From contig NZ_CP080545.1 in NCBI RefSeq assembly GCF_019550795.1, positions 575,001 through 639,000 of the forward strand: a stretch of 64,000 nt of DNA, read 5' to 3'. Of this stretch, positions 1 through 8,271 are shown in pieces. Position 1 is the first letter of the stretch, and each line of letters begins with the position of its first letter. A program made the translations under genes and the position numbers. The notes beneath the pieces are model-generated. The model was not told where the DNA came from, made no database searches, and saw nothing but the letters and a program-made list of their open reading frames with translations. The stretch is from Paenibacillus sp. sptzw28 (GTDB taxonomy: Bacteria > Bacillota > Bacilli > Paenibacillales > Paenibacillaceae).

Positions 1-953
1 ACTTTCTCATAAGCTCCGGATGAGGCGGCCAAATACGCGGCTTGACGGCCAATGACCTGCATGTCCTCAGGGTAGCCGACAGGCCCGTTCAGACCCTCGA
101 TCTCAGCCCCCGGAGCAGGACCTCCGCCGGCGGTAGAGTTTGACACGAGCTGTTTCCAGTTCGTCCCTCCATCCTTCGTATGAAAGAGGGAGTAAGAGGT
201 TTGAGACATACCGGAGCCTCCGAGAAGCACCACCCACACGTCCGAGCTGTCCGTGCCGTAGATCGCTCCGCCTATGGCTGACTCGGATTTTACCGTCAGC
301 TTGTTCGACCATGTATGCCCGCCGTCTACGGTGCGCTTTATTTCATAGCCTTGCCCGGGGCGCAGGACGATCGCCCATCCCTTACTCGTCGTTATGAAAT
401 GAACATAGCGTGTGTTAGGCGGCGTCGGCACCTTGGTCCAAGTCTGCCCGCCGTTTGTCGTTTTAAATGTGAAGGCATGCGCATAGCCGAACCCCACCTT
501 CTCCGAGAAGAAATTCACCCGTTCGAAAGCATAAGCGCCTGTATGAATTTGTTTGAAGCTGGCGCCGCCGTCCGCTGTACGGAACAGCAGGTTCGGCTGA
601 TCGGTTCTTGTCTGCGCCATTACATAGCCAAGCGAATTGGTCAGAAACTGAATTTGGCTAAAGCTGTATTTGCCGCCGGAATAAATCGACTGCCAGTGGC
701 AGCCCCCGTCCGAAGTGCCGATCATAAAACCATTGCCGGCGGCTCGTCCGATGTTCGAGCTGAGAAATTGGATCGATTGAAAACGTGCATCGCCCGTATC
801 CGGCATCGCGGTCAGAGTCAACCCGTGATTGTCCGTCCGGCATTCTGCCGCCGGCGCAGCCGCAGCGGACGACGCCTGCCCGGTCAATAGGCCAGTTAGG
901 AGCATTGCCGAAAGTGAAATGATGCCCAGCAGAGTAATCCCTGTCTTCCTCAT
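1..953 (-). CDS. Exported BNR/Ycf48-like repeat protein, 3' end outside window
   Basis: An open frame starts at ATG 953 and runs off the left edge of the window with no stop, so only about 317 residues are seen. An AGGTG ribosome binding site lies 9 bases upstream. The N-terminus has a signal peptide (MRKTG, a hydrophobic stretch, then an Ala-rich cleavage region around residue 30). At least five copies of an Asp-box-like motif, (S/T)x(D/N)GGxx(W/F), follow (for example SDGGCHW, ADGGASF, TNGGQTW, VDGGHTW, KDGGTNW). These are typical of the beta-propeller folds called BNR/sialidase-like or Ycf48-like. No catalytic residues can be assigned, so it is best called an exported propeller protein of unknown role. 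Confidence 0.75.
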   Translation of the reverse strand, partial: MRKTGITLLGIISLSAMLLTGLLTGQASSAAAAPAAECRTDNHGLTLTAMPDTGDARFQSIQFLSSNIGRAAGNGFMIGTSDGGCHWQSIYSGGKYSFSQIQFLTNSLGYVMAQTRTDQPNLLFRTADGGASFKQIHTGAYAFERVNFFSEKVGFGYAHAFTFKTTNGGQTWTKVPTPPNTRYVHFITTSKGWAIVLRPGQGYEIKRTVDGGHTWSNKLTVKSESAIGGAIYGTDSSDVWVVLLGGSGMSQTSYSLFHTKDGGTNWKQLVSNSTAGGGPAPGAEIEGLNGPVGYPEDMQVIGRQAAYLAASSGAYEK

Positions 954-1107
954 GTCGTTTCACCTCGTTCTACATATTACCCCGTTTGAAACATATTCTC
1001 TCATTCTCCAGACGGCAGCATGCAAGAAATTGTTGCGGGGCGGATGCGCCAAGGGTTCTTTGCATCCGATCGGTGCTTGCTTTATGATAATAAGCATTGA
1101 TATGCAG

Positions 1108-1301
1108 AGCGTATGCTTCCGAAGCAGTTTTTACTTACAAGGAAGGTTGCCCAGGAAGTGTCGTAAAAACTAAGCGTATGCTTCCGAAGCAGTTTTTACT
1201 TGCAAGGAAGGTTGCCCAGGAAGTGTCGTAAAAACTAAGCGTACGCTTCCGAAGCAGTTTTTACTTGCAAGGAAGGTTGCCCAGGAAGTGTCGTAAAAAC
1301 T
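1108..1301 (+). repeat. Three tandem 65-bp repeats ahead of the ywbE-like gene
   Basis: Units begin at 1108, 1173 and 1238, with a period of exactly 65 bp and only one or two base differences between copies. Each unit holds a perfect 9-bp inverted repeat (AGTTTTTAC and GTAAAAACT, in unit 1 at 1126-1134 and 1163-1171), so the transcript could form three successive hairpins. The last unit runs straight into the TTTAGGAGG ribosome binding site of the next gene, which suggests amplification of a 5' leader element rather than random satellite DNA. The rest of the 954-1107 gap shows nothing else that I can name. Confidence 0.9.
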
Positions 1302-1318
1302 TTAGGAGGAAGAACGAT

Positions 1319-1537
1319 ATGAACATAAATGGGCAGCAGCGGGCGGCCATCCGTCCCGGTCTGGTCGTCGATATCGTATTGAAAAAAGACCAAGCTACGG
1401 GACAGACGACACGCGGTGTAGTGAAGGATATCTTAACCAAGTCTCCTAACCATCCGCATGGCATTAAAGTGAGGCTCCAGAACGGGGATGTAGGAAGAGT
1501 GAAATCGATTATCGATTCCGGCCAAGGGCAAGGATAA
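1319..1537 (+). CDS. ywbE: YwbE family protein (DUF2196)
   Basis: This is a 72-residue basic protein of the small YwbE/DUF2196 family, whose function is not established. The ATG at 1319 is chosen because a strong TAGGAGGA site (1303-1310) precedes it; the longer frame from 1265 would begin inside the 65-bp repeats. The middle carries the family-type stretch RPGLVVDIVLKKDQ and the GxVKDILTKSPNHPHGIKV block, which together look like a compact beta-barrel fold. Its 3' end overlaps the 3' end of the convergent membrane protein gene by 29 bp. The repeated leader suggests post-transcriptional control. Confidence 0.8.
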   Translation: MNINGQQRAAIRPGLVVDIVLKKDQATGQTTRGVVKDILTKSPNHPHGIKVRLQNGDVGRVKSIIDSGQGQG

Positions 1538-1883
1538 TGCCTTGAAGCAGAACTAACCAGAAGCCGGATACGGGCAAAATAAAGGCACCGGCGGCGGACA
1601 GGATGATAAGGTGCCAACCGAGTCTTGCGGGAAGCTGCGCGCCAACTTCCTTAACCACCCAGCGCATCAACCGGGCGGCCACCCACATTAAAGCTCCGGA
1701 GAAAAGGAACCAGAAAGCGAATCCACGGTCATAATGACCGGCGATCGCGTTGAAAACGCCATTAGAACCGATCGTTTGAAGTATGTCGTAAAATAGCACA
1801 ACACCGATAGCACAGTGAAGGTACGCCGTCCATTCAAGCAGAAGGGGACTAAGACGCCGTTGAATGCTTATGTTTGTCGTCAT
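1509..1883 (-). CDS. Small integral membrane protein, DUF6463-like
   Basis: A 124-residue protein with about four hydrophobic segments (around residues 20-35, 55-70, 85-105 and 105-120 from the ATG at 1883). It resembles the uncharacterised DUF6463 membrane family, with motifs such as HYDRGFAFWFLFSGALM and SGFWLVLLQG. I prefer ATG 1883 to an upstream TTG at 1898 because the preceding gene ends at TGA 1885-1887, so the two genes are nearly contiguous (TGATATG) and probably translationally coupled. It is the last gene of a probable arsA-associated transcription unit. Function unknown. Confidence 0.6.
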   Translation of the reverse strand: MTTNISIQRRLSPLLLEWTAYLHCAIGVVLFYDILQTIGSNGVFNAIAGHYDRGFAFWFLFSGALMWVAARLMRWVVKEVGAQLPARLGWHLIILSAAGAFILPVSGFWLVLLQGIILALGRNR

Positions 1884-1884
1884 A

Positions 1885-2127
1885 TCAGTTGCCCTCAATC
1901 TCGACGGTTTTCGCAGGGCGCGCGCTCTTGCCGCGCGGCCGCACCGCGGGCGGCTTGTCTTCGCCGAGCTGCTCGATAAAGCTGTCCAGAATCACCCGGC
2001 TGCCGATTAGCGCTTCCCGAAGCGAAGCGCGAAAGTGCCCCCTTGCTTCCTCCGGCACAAGCTCCTCCACAATCGTTTCTCCTGCCTCAGATACGATTCG
2101 CGCCCATGTGACAAGCGGTTTTTCCAT
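1885..2127 (-). CDS. Hypothetical 80-residue protein downstream of arsA
   Basis: An 80-residue soluble protein with a good GAGGAGG ribosome binding site 8 bases before ATG 2127. I do not recognise the family. The first half is acidic and helical (EAGETIVEELVPEEARGHFRA) and the C-terminal third is basic and Pro/Arg-rich (RPRGKSARPAK). It lies 112 bp after the ArsA-like ATPase and abuts the DUF6463-like gene on the same strand. The arrangement suggests a co-transcribed accessory to the ATPase, but nothing in the sequence tells what it does. Confidence 0.55.
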   Translation of the reverse strand: MEKPLVTWARIVSEAGETIVEELVPEEARGHFRASLREALIGSRVILDSFIEQLGEDKPPAVRPRGKSARPAKTVEIEGN

Positions 2128-2239
2128 TTTTCCAACCTCCTCAAATTTTTGTAATACTCCCCGGACTTACCTCCACCTTCGAGCCAGAAATCCCGGCAAG
2201 GAAGCCGCCGGTAAAGGTTAATGTTTGATAAGGCTCATT

Positions 2240-3412
2240 TCACTGCCGCTCCCCGAAGCGAATAAGCAGCGTATCGTCATTGAAGCGGGCGCCCTCAATC
2301 GGCCGTCCCATCAGCGACCGCGGCAAATGAACCTTCCGCTTATGAGGGCCGACGTGTACAGTCAGCTCGTCGCCGAGCTGGGTTAACTGCACCTCGTCCT
2401 TGCGGATGAAGGGCAGCGACAGCTCGAGCGTGTATGTCTCACCATCCTTGCGGATCGTCTCCGTCCGCCCGCTGTGCAGTATGCCGCCTGCCTGGACGCT
2501 GCGGAAAGCTTCCCCGGCGATCTGCCCCAGCGCTTCCAGACCGATCACCTCGCCCGGCATAAGCGGCACGCGCAGGATCGGCAGCGGGCTGAAGCAGTCC
2601 TCGATTTCCTGTTCATATCGCCTGTGCAGCTCTTTCCACTGCGCCATGAAGCCTTCGCCGGCTTCATCCGGAAGCACTCGATTAACGATGATGGCATCCG
2701 TATGAAAGCCGAACAAATTCAAATAGGTGAACGACCGCCTCGCTTCGGAAATAACCATTTTCTCCGGATTCAGAACGATACGAACGGAAGTGACCTCAGG
2801 GTCGAGCAGCACGCCCTGCAAATCCTCCAAATCATGAATGAACCTCTCGATGCTGTTCATCGTCTCGTCGCTCGGCAGCTCCAGGCCGCCGGTCACAAGC
2901 TTGGCGACAGGACGCATAACTTTAACGAGGCGGCGTTCATAAGGGAAAATTTTCTCGAGCCACCAATTAAGCACATTCGGATAGCTGAGCAGCCTCAGCG
3001 TTTCGCCGGTCGGCGCGCAATCGACGATAAGGGTGTCGAACCGGCCGCTGTCCGCCTGCTTCTTGATCTGCAGCAGGCAGAACAGCTCCTCCATCCCGGG
3101 GAAAACAAGCATTTCCTCGGTCGAGACATCGTTTAACTTCGCCCAGTTCATAAATTGTGTCAGCCAGCTTTGCACCGCACCCCAATTGCGCTCGGTTTCC
3201 TGCATGCTGTCGATTTCCTGAGCCCACAGGAGGGGTGCGGCCTCCACAGGATCCGGCCCGAGCGGAAGGTTCAGCACATCGGATAAGCTGTGGGCTGCGT
3301 CAGTGCTCATCACGAGCGTCCGCGAGCCTTGCTGGGCAAGCCGAATTGCGGTAGCCGCGGCAATGCTGGTCTTACCGACACCGCCTTTACCGGTATAAAT
3401 AATGATTCTCAT
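2240..3412 (-). CDS. arsA: ArsA/GET3-family ATPase
   Basis: A 390-residue single-domain ArsA/GET3-type P-loop ATPase. The deviant Walker A GKGGVGKTS is at residues 8-16, switch I-like STDAAHSLSD around 36-45, and the family signature DCAPTGETLR near 140. The last 80 or so residues look like the HSP20-like beta-sandwich often fused to bacterial ArsA paralogs. The cysteine pattern of the arsenite-binding ArsA proteins is not evident, and no arsB, arsC or arsR lies nearby, so an arsenite pump role is unlikely to be safe. It is preceded by a MarR gene and by a palindrome identical in design to the ones upstream of that regulator, so it is probably under MarR control. Confidence 0.85.
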   Translation of the reverse strand: MRIIIYTGKGGVGKTSIAAATAIRLAQQGSRTLVMSTDAAHSLSDVLNLPLGPDPVEAAPLLWAQEIDSMQETERNWGAVQSWLTQFMNWAKLNDVSTEEMLVFPGMEELFCLLQIKKQADSGRFDTLIVDCAPTGETLRLLSYPNVLNWWLEKIFPYERRLVKVMRPVAKLVTGGLELPSDETMNSIERFIHDLEDLQGVLLDPEVTSVRIVLNPEKMVISEARRSFTYLNLFGFHTDAIIVNRVLPDEAGEGFMAQWKELHRRYEQEIEDCFSPLPILRVPLMPGEVIGLEALGQIAGEAFRSVQAGGILHSGRTETIRKDGETYTLELSLPFIRKDEVQLTQLGDELTVHVGPHKRKVHLPRSLMGRPIEGARFNDDTLLIRFGERQ

Positions 3413-3431
3413 AGAACCGCCTCCCGAAAGT

Positions 3432-3449
3432 TACTACGAAATCGTAGTA
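3432..3449. promoter_or_regulatory. Probable MarR operator between marR and arsA
   Basis: Perfect inverted repeat TACTACGA-AA-TCGTAGTA, 8-bp arms with a 2-bp spacer, located 20 bp before the arsA start. Two near copies sit upstream of the MarR gene itself (3959-3976 and 3992-4009), which makes a shared regulator the natural reading. Confidence 0.75.
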
Positions 3450-3463
3450 TATGTGTAAAAAAA

Positions 3464-3946
3464 TTAGTCGCCGATTTCAATTTTACGCGGCTTCTGTTCC
3501 GCGATGTCCGCCGTTTTGCCGGATGAGACTGGCTGCTGAAGAGCTTTGCCGACTTTAATGGCGAGACCTATGAACTGGGTGATCTCCTCTGGCGTGAGCG
3601 CAGCCTGCACGCGTTCGAATAAATCATTAAGCGTCTCTTTCCCTTTACCGGCAAGCTGCTCGCCTTCTTCCGTGAGAGTGACAAGAATGCTCCGTTGATC
3701 CTTGTCTGAAACCTTTCTGACGATCATGCGTTTCCGTTCAAGCCGCTTGGCGATGCTGGTCACAGTACTGAGGGGAGCGCCCAGCTCGGAAGCAAGATCG
3801 GACATCGTCATTTCCCCGTGGAAAAGCAGCACCATGAGTGTACTCAAATCCGATCGGCTCAACTGCTCTTCCAGTGCCGTGGCATCGGGAAATACGCTTA
3901 AAGGCCGAAGACCTTGTTTAAATAAGAGTTCAATAAGTTGGTCCAT
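3464..3946 (-). CDS. MarR-family transcriptional regulator
   Basis: A 160-residue winged-helix regulator of the MarR family. The helix-turn-helix region is around residues 45-80 (MTMSDLASELGAPLSTVTSIAKRLERK in part) and the wing around 80-95 (VSDKDQRSILVTLTEEG). The DxRS/D-R wing motif is intact. ATG 3946 follows GAGGACGGAT. Three copies of one palindrome (in front of this gene twice, and in front of arsA once) suggest autoregulation and control of the ATPase gene. The effector is unknown. Confidence 0.88.
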   Translation of the reverse strand: MDQLIELLFKQGLRPLSVFPDATALEEQLSRSDLSTLMVLLFHGEMTMSDLASELGAPLSTVTSIAKRLERKRMIVRKVSDKDQRSILVTLTEEGEQLAGKGKETLNDLFERVQAALTPEEITQFIGLAIKVGKALQQPVSSGKTADIAEQKPRKIEIGD

Positions 3947-3958
3947 ATCCGTCCTCTT

Positions 3959-3976
3959 TACTGCGAAGTCGTACTA
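3959..3976. promoter_or_regulatory. Probable MarR operator, promoter-proximal copy
   Basis: TACTGCGA-AG-TCGTACTA, an imperfect copy of the palindrome at 3432-3449, lying 13 bp before the marR start. Its centre is 33 bp (about three helical turns) from the next copy at 3992-4009, which would place two dimers on the same face of the DNA. Confidence 0.65.
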
Positions 3977-3991
3977 TTTATAATCTGATGT

Positions 3992-4009
3992 TACTACGCT
4001 TTCGTAATA
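3992..4009. promoter_or_regulatory. Probable MarR operator, promoter-distal copy
   Basis: TACTACGC-TT-TCGTAATA, the third copy of the same palindrome, within the marR promoter region. Confidence 0.65.
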
Positions 4010-4169
4010 AATGCAAGCGCCGATTCAATTCTTACTCAATTCCGCTGCCATTTAAGGGACCTTGGGACGCAGAAAAGCAAATGCGATTCTCCATATGTTC
4101 CGCGTAACGCGGCGCAGCCGTTCTAACGCAAACGGGCGCCCAAAGAGGACGCCCCAGTATTGTAAAATT

Positions 4170-4751
4170 TTAGATACTCAAATAGCCCTGTTTGAATATC
4201 TTATACCATTGATCCAGCTCTTCACCTTGAAGAACTCCCAGCTTTTCAAGAATCAATTTCGAGAATTCCACAGCGCCGCTGCCGTTTGCGGTGATCAAAT
4301 AGTCATCACTTGCAGCCTGCGCCGCAATATAATGAGCTTCTCCGCGGTATTCGGGAGCTCCTTGCTTTAAATATTCCAACGTATTCCCGGTATGCCGGCG
4401 TTCGTCCAGAAAACCGTGTCTGCCCAGAAACGTGGTTGCATCGCATATGGCTGCTACAACAATCTGATGCTGTAAGCAATAATCGACCAGTTCTCTGGCC
4501 TGCTGATTCTTTTCTTCATGCCATCCGGTTCCGCCGGGAATGATCAGCATCGCCATTTCTGAATGGAAGGAATGATCACTTATTTCGTAATCCGGCAGTA
4601 CCTGCAGCCCGCCCATGGACGTTTTGGGGAGTTTATCGATTGCTACCGTCTTTACACGGTAATTTGTACCTGGTTTATTTAATTCCGGGCACACATAAGC
4701 GGCTTCCCAATCGGCAAAACCGTCAGTAACGAATACCAGCACTTCTTTCAT
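4170..4751 (-). CDS. DJ-1/PfpI (class I glutamine amidotransferase-like) protein
   Basis: A 193-residue DJ-1/PfpI superfamily protein. The start at ATG 4751 is set by a GGAGG site 8 bases upstream; an in-frame extension to 4766 lacks one. The nucleophile-elbow Cys is C103 (AAICDATTFLG) and the conserved Glu of the superfamily is E16 (GFADWE). The IIPGGTGW loop is around residues 70-77. It resembles the YdeA/YoaZ group. The activity could be glyoxalase-, chaperone- or peptidase-like, and the sequence does not decide between these. It stands alone between the MarR promoter region and a thioredoxin-fold gene. Confidence 0.82.
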   Translation of the reverse strand: MKEVLVFVTDGFADWEAAYVCPELNKPGTNYRVKTVAIDKLPKTSMGGLQVLPDYEISDHSFHSEMAMLIIPGGTGWHEEKNQQARELVDYCLQHQIVVAAICDATTFLGRHGFLDERRHTGNTLEYLKQGAPEYRGEAHYIAAQAASDDYLITANGSGAVEFSKLILEKLGVLQGEELDQWYKIFKQGYLSI

Positions 4752-4937
4752 AAGGAATACCTCCACGCATCATTATTTTTATCTCTTCGTCAGAATAACA
4801 GACGTCCCCTGTCAACCCTTGTCAGCAGATCTGTACGTGGAGGCAGCTGATGTATCGAAGTGGAAAATATGCTTAGCATGCTGTGAAAATAATAAAGCCG
4901 GCCTGTGGGCCGGCTGTTCACTTCCTGCGAGAAAAAA

Positions 4938-5519
4938 TTATACCAGATCGCAAGCCTCTTCCGGCATCCAGTGAGCGTCTTGTCCATCCCACTTCACATT
5001 GCAGCCAATCGGATTTGTGAGCGGCACCGATATCGTTTTGCCGGATAAATGCTCAGTCAGGGCTTGATCCAAATCGTTGACCGTCATTTTGCTCGTATCA
5101 CGCGGCTGATCGACGGCCCGTCCCGTGTATATCAGCTTCCGATCCGCATCGAATACGTAGAAATGCGGCGTCCGCAGCGCACCGTAGGCTCGCGCGACAT
5201 CCTGCGACTCATCGTGAAGGTAAACCCAAGGGAAATTGTGCTTCTCCATCTCCTCAACCATGTGATCGAACGAGTCGTTCGGATATGTGGCTGCGCTGTT
5301 GGAGTTGATACCGACGAAACGGACACCCTGTTCGGTGAATTTCAGCGCCGTACTGCGGGTCACTTCATTGGAACCTATAACATATGGACAATGATTGCAA
5401 GTAAAGAAGACCACGAGCACCGGCGCATCTGAGAAATCATCCAGGGAGTATGTCTGACCGTTCGTTGCGGGCAGCGAGAAGCGTGGCGCTTGTGCTCCGA
5501 GTTGCAGTGTGAAAGCCAT
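4938..5519 (-). CDS. Thioredoxin-fold (AhpC/TSA-like) family protein
   Basis: A 193-residue thioredoxin-fold protein of the AhpC/TSA-redoxin type, with a CNHCP active site (C41 and C44 from the chosen start), [10 protein letters not shown] context, and a cis-Pro region TPHFYVFD. Its C-terminal tail contains a further Cys in NPIGCNVKW, a feature common in this bacterial group. ATG 5519 follows GGAGGAAATAG; the frame upstream to 5564 has no site of its own. There is no signal peptide, so it probably acts in the cytoplasm as a thiol reductase or peroxiredoxin-like protein. Confidence 0.85.
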   Translation of the reverse strand: MAFTLQLGAQAPRFSLPATNGQTYSLDDFSDAPVLVVFFTCNHCPYVIGSNEVTRSTALKFTEQGVRFVGINSNSAATYPNDSFDHMVEEMEKHNFPWVYLHDESQDVARAYGALRTPHFYVFDADRKLIYTGRAVDQPRDTSKMTVNDLDQALTEHLSGKTISVPLTNPIGCNVKWDGQDAHWMPEEACDLV

Positions 5520-5724
5520 CCTATTTCCTCCTCTTCCAAAGCCAAAGTTGGTGATTACTCCCAATTATAACGGTCTTCAAGCCTGGTTACAACCACTACA
5601 TCCGCATCTTCCTGGTATTTAAAATAAAGGACTAAATAGAAAAACGCATGAATAACACGTCGCCCTTTGTCATTAATTAAGACAGATAAGGCGATGCACG
5701 CAAAACAGGGAATTGAGGTGAACC

Positions 5725-5898
5725 ATGTTGACAGTAGTTATTATATTATGGCTGATTTCTATTATCGGTCTGTTCTGGGTATGGGCCGATGCGTCCGAGA
5801 AGAAGGGAGGCAATATTGGATGTCTGTGGGCTCTTGTTGTATTGATTCTGGGACCGATCGGATTTATCGCATATCTGTTTGTGCGAAATATTGATTGA
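5725..5898 (+). CDS. Small two-TM membrane protein, 57 residues
   Basis: A 57-residue frame at ATG 5725 with a GAGGTG site 5 bases upstream. It has two hydrophobic segments (about residues 2-19 and 31-52) joined by a short charged loop (DASEKKGGN). The second segment, with GPIGFIAYLFVR at its end, is typical of small PLDc_N-like membrane proteins of Firmicutes. Function unknown. Confidence 0.65.
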   Translation: MLTVVIILWLISIIGLFWVWADASEKKGGNIGCLWALVVLILGPIGFIAYLFVRNID

Positions 5899-6005
5899 AC
5901 CCCGGTTTTCAGGGCGTCAGTTGCAACGCGAATCGCAAATAGAGTAGGATAAAAGAAAAGCATACCTTGCACTTCTATACTCATAAACAAAGGGGCTGCG
6001 TCCGC

Positions 6006-6509
6006 GTGAGCTTACTCCCGCACTCGTTACCGCTTGGACATATCGCTTCGATTGTCATATCGCTGCTCTCAGGCATTGCCGTCCTGTTCCTCCGGCTGCG
6101 AGCATCGAACCGACCGACGAATATGCGTAAAATCATCATTCCGCCCATCGGTATGTCGACAGGCTTTCTCATGTTCGCTGCGCCAGTTATGCGCATCCCC
6201 TGGAGCTGGGCGCTGGCGGCCTTCGCGGCGGGCGCACTGTTATTCGCGTATCCCCTCATCCGCACCTCCAGGCTGGAGCTCGTGGGGGAGACGGTCGTCC
6301 TGAAAAGGTCGAAGACCTTCATCTTCATCCTTCTTGGGCTCCTGATCGTCAGGCTGCTGCTGCATGATGTGGTGGAGCAATCGATCACAATCCCGCAGAC
6401 GGGCGGGCTGTTCTTCATCCTGGCCTTCGGGATGATAGCCGTCTGGCGGATTGCTATGCTGCGCTCCTACACGAAACTGATACAGGAAAAGAAGGGCTCT
6501 TCCACTTGA
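6006..6509 (+). CDS. ccdC: CcdC-family membrane protein
   Basis: About 167 residues from GTG 6006, with five or so predicted membrane segments. It matches the CcdC/DUF1453 family, named for its linkage to cytochrome c biogenesis in Bacillus, through the blocks KIIIPPIGMSTGFLMF, YPLIRTSRLE and LKRSKTFIFILLGLL. GTG 6006 is preferred to a TTG at 5967 because the family begins a few residues before the first membrane segment and an AAAGGGG stretch lies upstream, but the start remains uncertain. No cytochrome genes are nearby. Confidence 0.72.
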   Translation: MSLLPHSLPLGHIASIVISLLSGIAVLFLRLRASNRPTNMRKIIIPPIGMSTGFLMFAAPVMRIPWSWALAAFAAGALLFAYPLIRTSRLELVGETVVLKRSKTFIFILLGLLIVRLLLHDVVEQSITIPQTGGLFFILAFGMIAVWRIAMLRSYTKLIQEKKGSST

Positions 6510-6608
6510 ACGAAAGACGAATCCTTCTACCTGTGCGGCGTAAGCAAAGTACGACAAAGTGAAGCATCGATTAAATTATTGTCCGGAAGTCGCCGGCCGG
6601 ACAGAACG

Positions 6609-6649
6609 AAAGACCCTTCAGCGGAAATGAGAAATGCTGAAGGGTCTTT
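6609..6649. terminator. Bidirectional intrinsic terminator, ccdC / biotin operon
   Basis: AAAGACCCTTCAGC (6609-6622) pairs perfectly with GCTGAAGGGTCTTT (6636-6649), with A and T tracts on the two sides. It sits between the convergent ccdC-like gene and the end of the biotin operon and can serve both. Confidence 0.85.
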
Positions 6650-6674
6650 TCATTGGAAATAATGCCGTTCAGCG

Positions 6675-7553
6675 TTACGCCTGAACAGAAGCGTTCAGCA
6701 TGAGGAGGTCATATGTGACAAGAATGCCGCCGGGGCAGCTGAACCGGGACTCATAGGCCTGAAACATTTCAGCGAATAAACGGCGCTGTCCGAGCCCGGG
6801 TGAATGGGAGGCTTCCGTTGCGCTGGCTCCAACCGCTTTGACTGAATGAAGAAAATCCCTGACGGTCGGGTAGCTTTCGGTACGGGCGATTCGCTCGAGC
6901 CGTCCTTGCCCGAATCCGGCTTCTTCGAGAAGCGAGAGCCATTCTTCCGGCGGCCGAAGGGATAGTCCGTGGTGCAGCGGTGTTAAACCCTTCGAGAGAT
7001 AAACCTCTTCGAAGGCGGAGTGCAGTTCGCGAAAGGTTTGAGGCCCGAACGTCGTGAATGCCAGAATCCCGCCCGGACGCAGCAGCCGTTTGAGCTCGCG
7101 AAGCGTCTCCCCGGGACGGACAAACCATTGGAAGCAGGCGCTTGACACTATCAGGTCGAAAGAACCGGAAGCCGCTGCGGCCGCCCAGGACTCCGCGTCG
7201 GAAAGCACGAAATCGATATGCGTAACGCCCGGAATATGAGGGGCGGCGTGTATGGAGCGGGCATTGCTTGTCTCGTCAACCCGGCGTTTTGCCGCATCCA
7301 GCATGGCGGGCGCCGCATCGAGCGCTGTAATATTGCCGGCAGGCCAAGCCGCTCGCAGCTTTTCGGTCAATGCCCCTGTACCGCAGCCGATTTCCAGGAT
7401 GTCGACATTCGATTTATCACGCAGGTCAGGGTGACGGTTTACGAATTCCGCGAGCGATTGCGCCATTGCTCGCTGCACATTGGCATGGGTATCGTAAGCG
7501 CCCGCAGCGCTTCGGTTAAACTGACGTCGAATAAGCTCAAGTCTGCTGCTCAT
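6675..7553 (-). CDS. bioC: Malonyl-ACP O-methyltransferase BioC
   Basis: A 292-residue SAM methyltransferase and the last gene of the biotin operon. BioC methylates malonyl-ACP so that the fatty-acid synthesis enzymes can build the pimeloyl chain. Motif I is ILEIGCGTGALTEKL near residues 50-64, and motif post-I ITALDAAPAML follows. The N-terminal pattern of a BioC protein (QFNRSAAGAYDTHANVQRAMA) is present. The start overlaps the end of bioH by 17 bp, so the two are probably translationally coupled. Confidence 0.92.
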   Translation of the reverse strand: MSSRLELIRRQFNRSAAGAYDTHANVQRAMAQSLAEFVNRHPDLRDKSNVDILEIGCGTGALTEKLRAAWPAGNITALDAAPAMLDAAKRRVDETSNARSIHAAPHIPGVTHIDFVLSDAESWAAAAASGSFDLIVSSACFQWFVRPGETLRELKRLLRPGGILAFTTFGPQTFRELHSAFEEVYLSKGLTPLHHGLSLRPPEEWLSLLEEAGFGQGRLERIARTESYPTVRDFLHSVKAVGASATEASHSPGLGQRRLFAEMFQAYESRFSCPGGILVTYDLLMLNASVQA

Positions 7554-8271
7554 GCCACCATCTCCTGACTGCCTCGGCGGTTTCCGTTTCCCGCCCCAGA
7601 AAAGGGGCGTGGCCGCATTGCTTGGCGGCGATTAGCGACGCCTTCGGAAGTGTGTTGTGCAGCTCCCGCGCGGCGCCGAAAGGACAAACTGTGTCGTCCC
7701 TACCATGGACGATTAGCGCCGGACAGGCGATTCCGGGAAGCAGCGGGCTGCAGTCCTCGCGGCGAAGGACATCAAGCCCAGCCAGCATCGCATCGTCCGG
7801 CCAGCTGCCGGCAGGAGGGAGCAGTCTGTCGATCCCTCGCCCCAGCTCGCCCGCTGTAAAGAGGCCTTCCCGGAATTTGAGCTCGACCGGTGTGCGGTCC
7901 CGCTTGATAGCTGAGGCCATCTGCCGGACATAAGCATCGGGCCAGCCCTTGTCGGTTTCGCCCCGGGGCCGCACGAAACGGGAGGTCGCACCCAGCAGCA
8001 CGAGGCCGTCCGCTCCGGACTCCCCGGCGAGTCTTAATGCCAGCAGCCCGCCAAGCGACCATCCGGCGACCAGCAGCGGCCCGCCTGATGCTTCCCGCCG
8101 AGCGCAAAGCAATGCCTCAGCCGCACGTGCATACATCTGCTCCGCCGTGGCGGCTTCGTAATAGTGTCCGGCGATATGCCGCCACTCCGGCAGGCGGCTT
8201 CGCAGCGGTTCGAATACTGCGTCGCCGAAGCTCCAGCCGCTCAGCCATAATATCGTGCCGCCGGCAGTCAT
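7537..8271 (-). CDS. bioH: Pimeloyl-ACP methyl ester esterase (BioH-like)
   Basis: A 244-residue alpha/beta hydrolase that would remove the methyl group put on by BioC, ending the pimeloyl-ACP synthesis cycle. The nucleophile elbow AGWSLGG (about residues 67-73) is the BioH form. The late Asp (VHGRDDTVCP) and His (CGHAPFLG) complete the triad. Its start overlaps bioF by 4 bp and its end overlaps bioC by 17 bp. Sequence alone cannot exclude one of the BioH isofunctional families (BioG, BioV and others), but the GWSLGG elbow and operon position fit BioH. Confidence 0.85.
   Translation of the reverse strand: MTAGGTILWLSGWSFGDAVFEPLRSRLPEWRHIAGHYYEAATAEQMYARAAEALLCARREASGGPLLVAGWSLGGLLALRLAGESGADGLVLLGATSRFVRPRGETDKGWPDAYVRQMASAIKRDRTPVELKFREGLFTAGELGRGIDRLLPPAGSWPDDAMLAGLDVLRREDCSPLLPGIACPALIVHGRDDTVCPFGAARELHNTLPKASLIAAKQCGHAPFLGRETETAEAVRRWWHEQQT

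Noticed and set aside
1108..1301. CRISPR array
   Set aside because: The 65-bp units are directly adjacent, with no unique spacers, and only three copies exist.
2240..3412. Arsenic-resistance operon
   Set aside because: No arsB, arsC or arsR gene and no clear arsenite-binding Cys pattern; only the ATPase family is supported.
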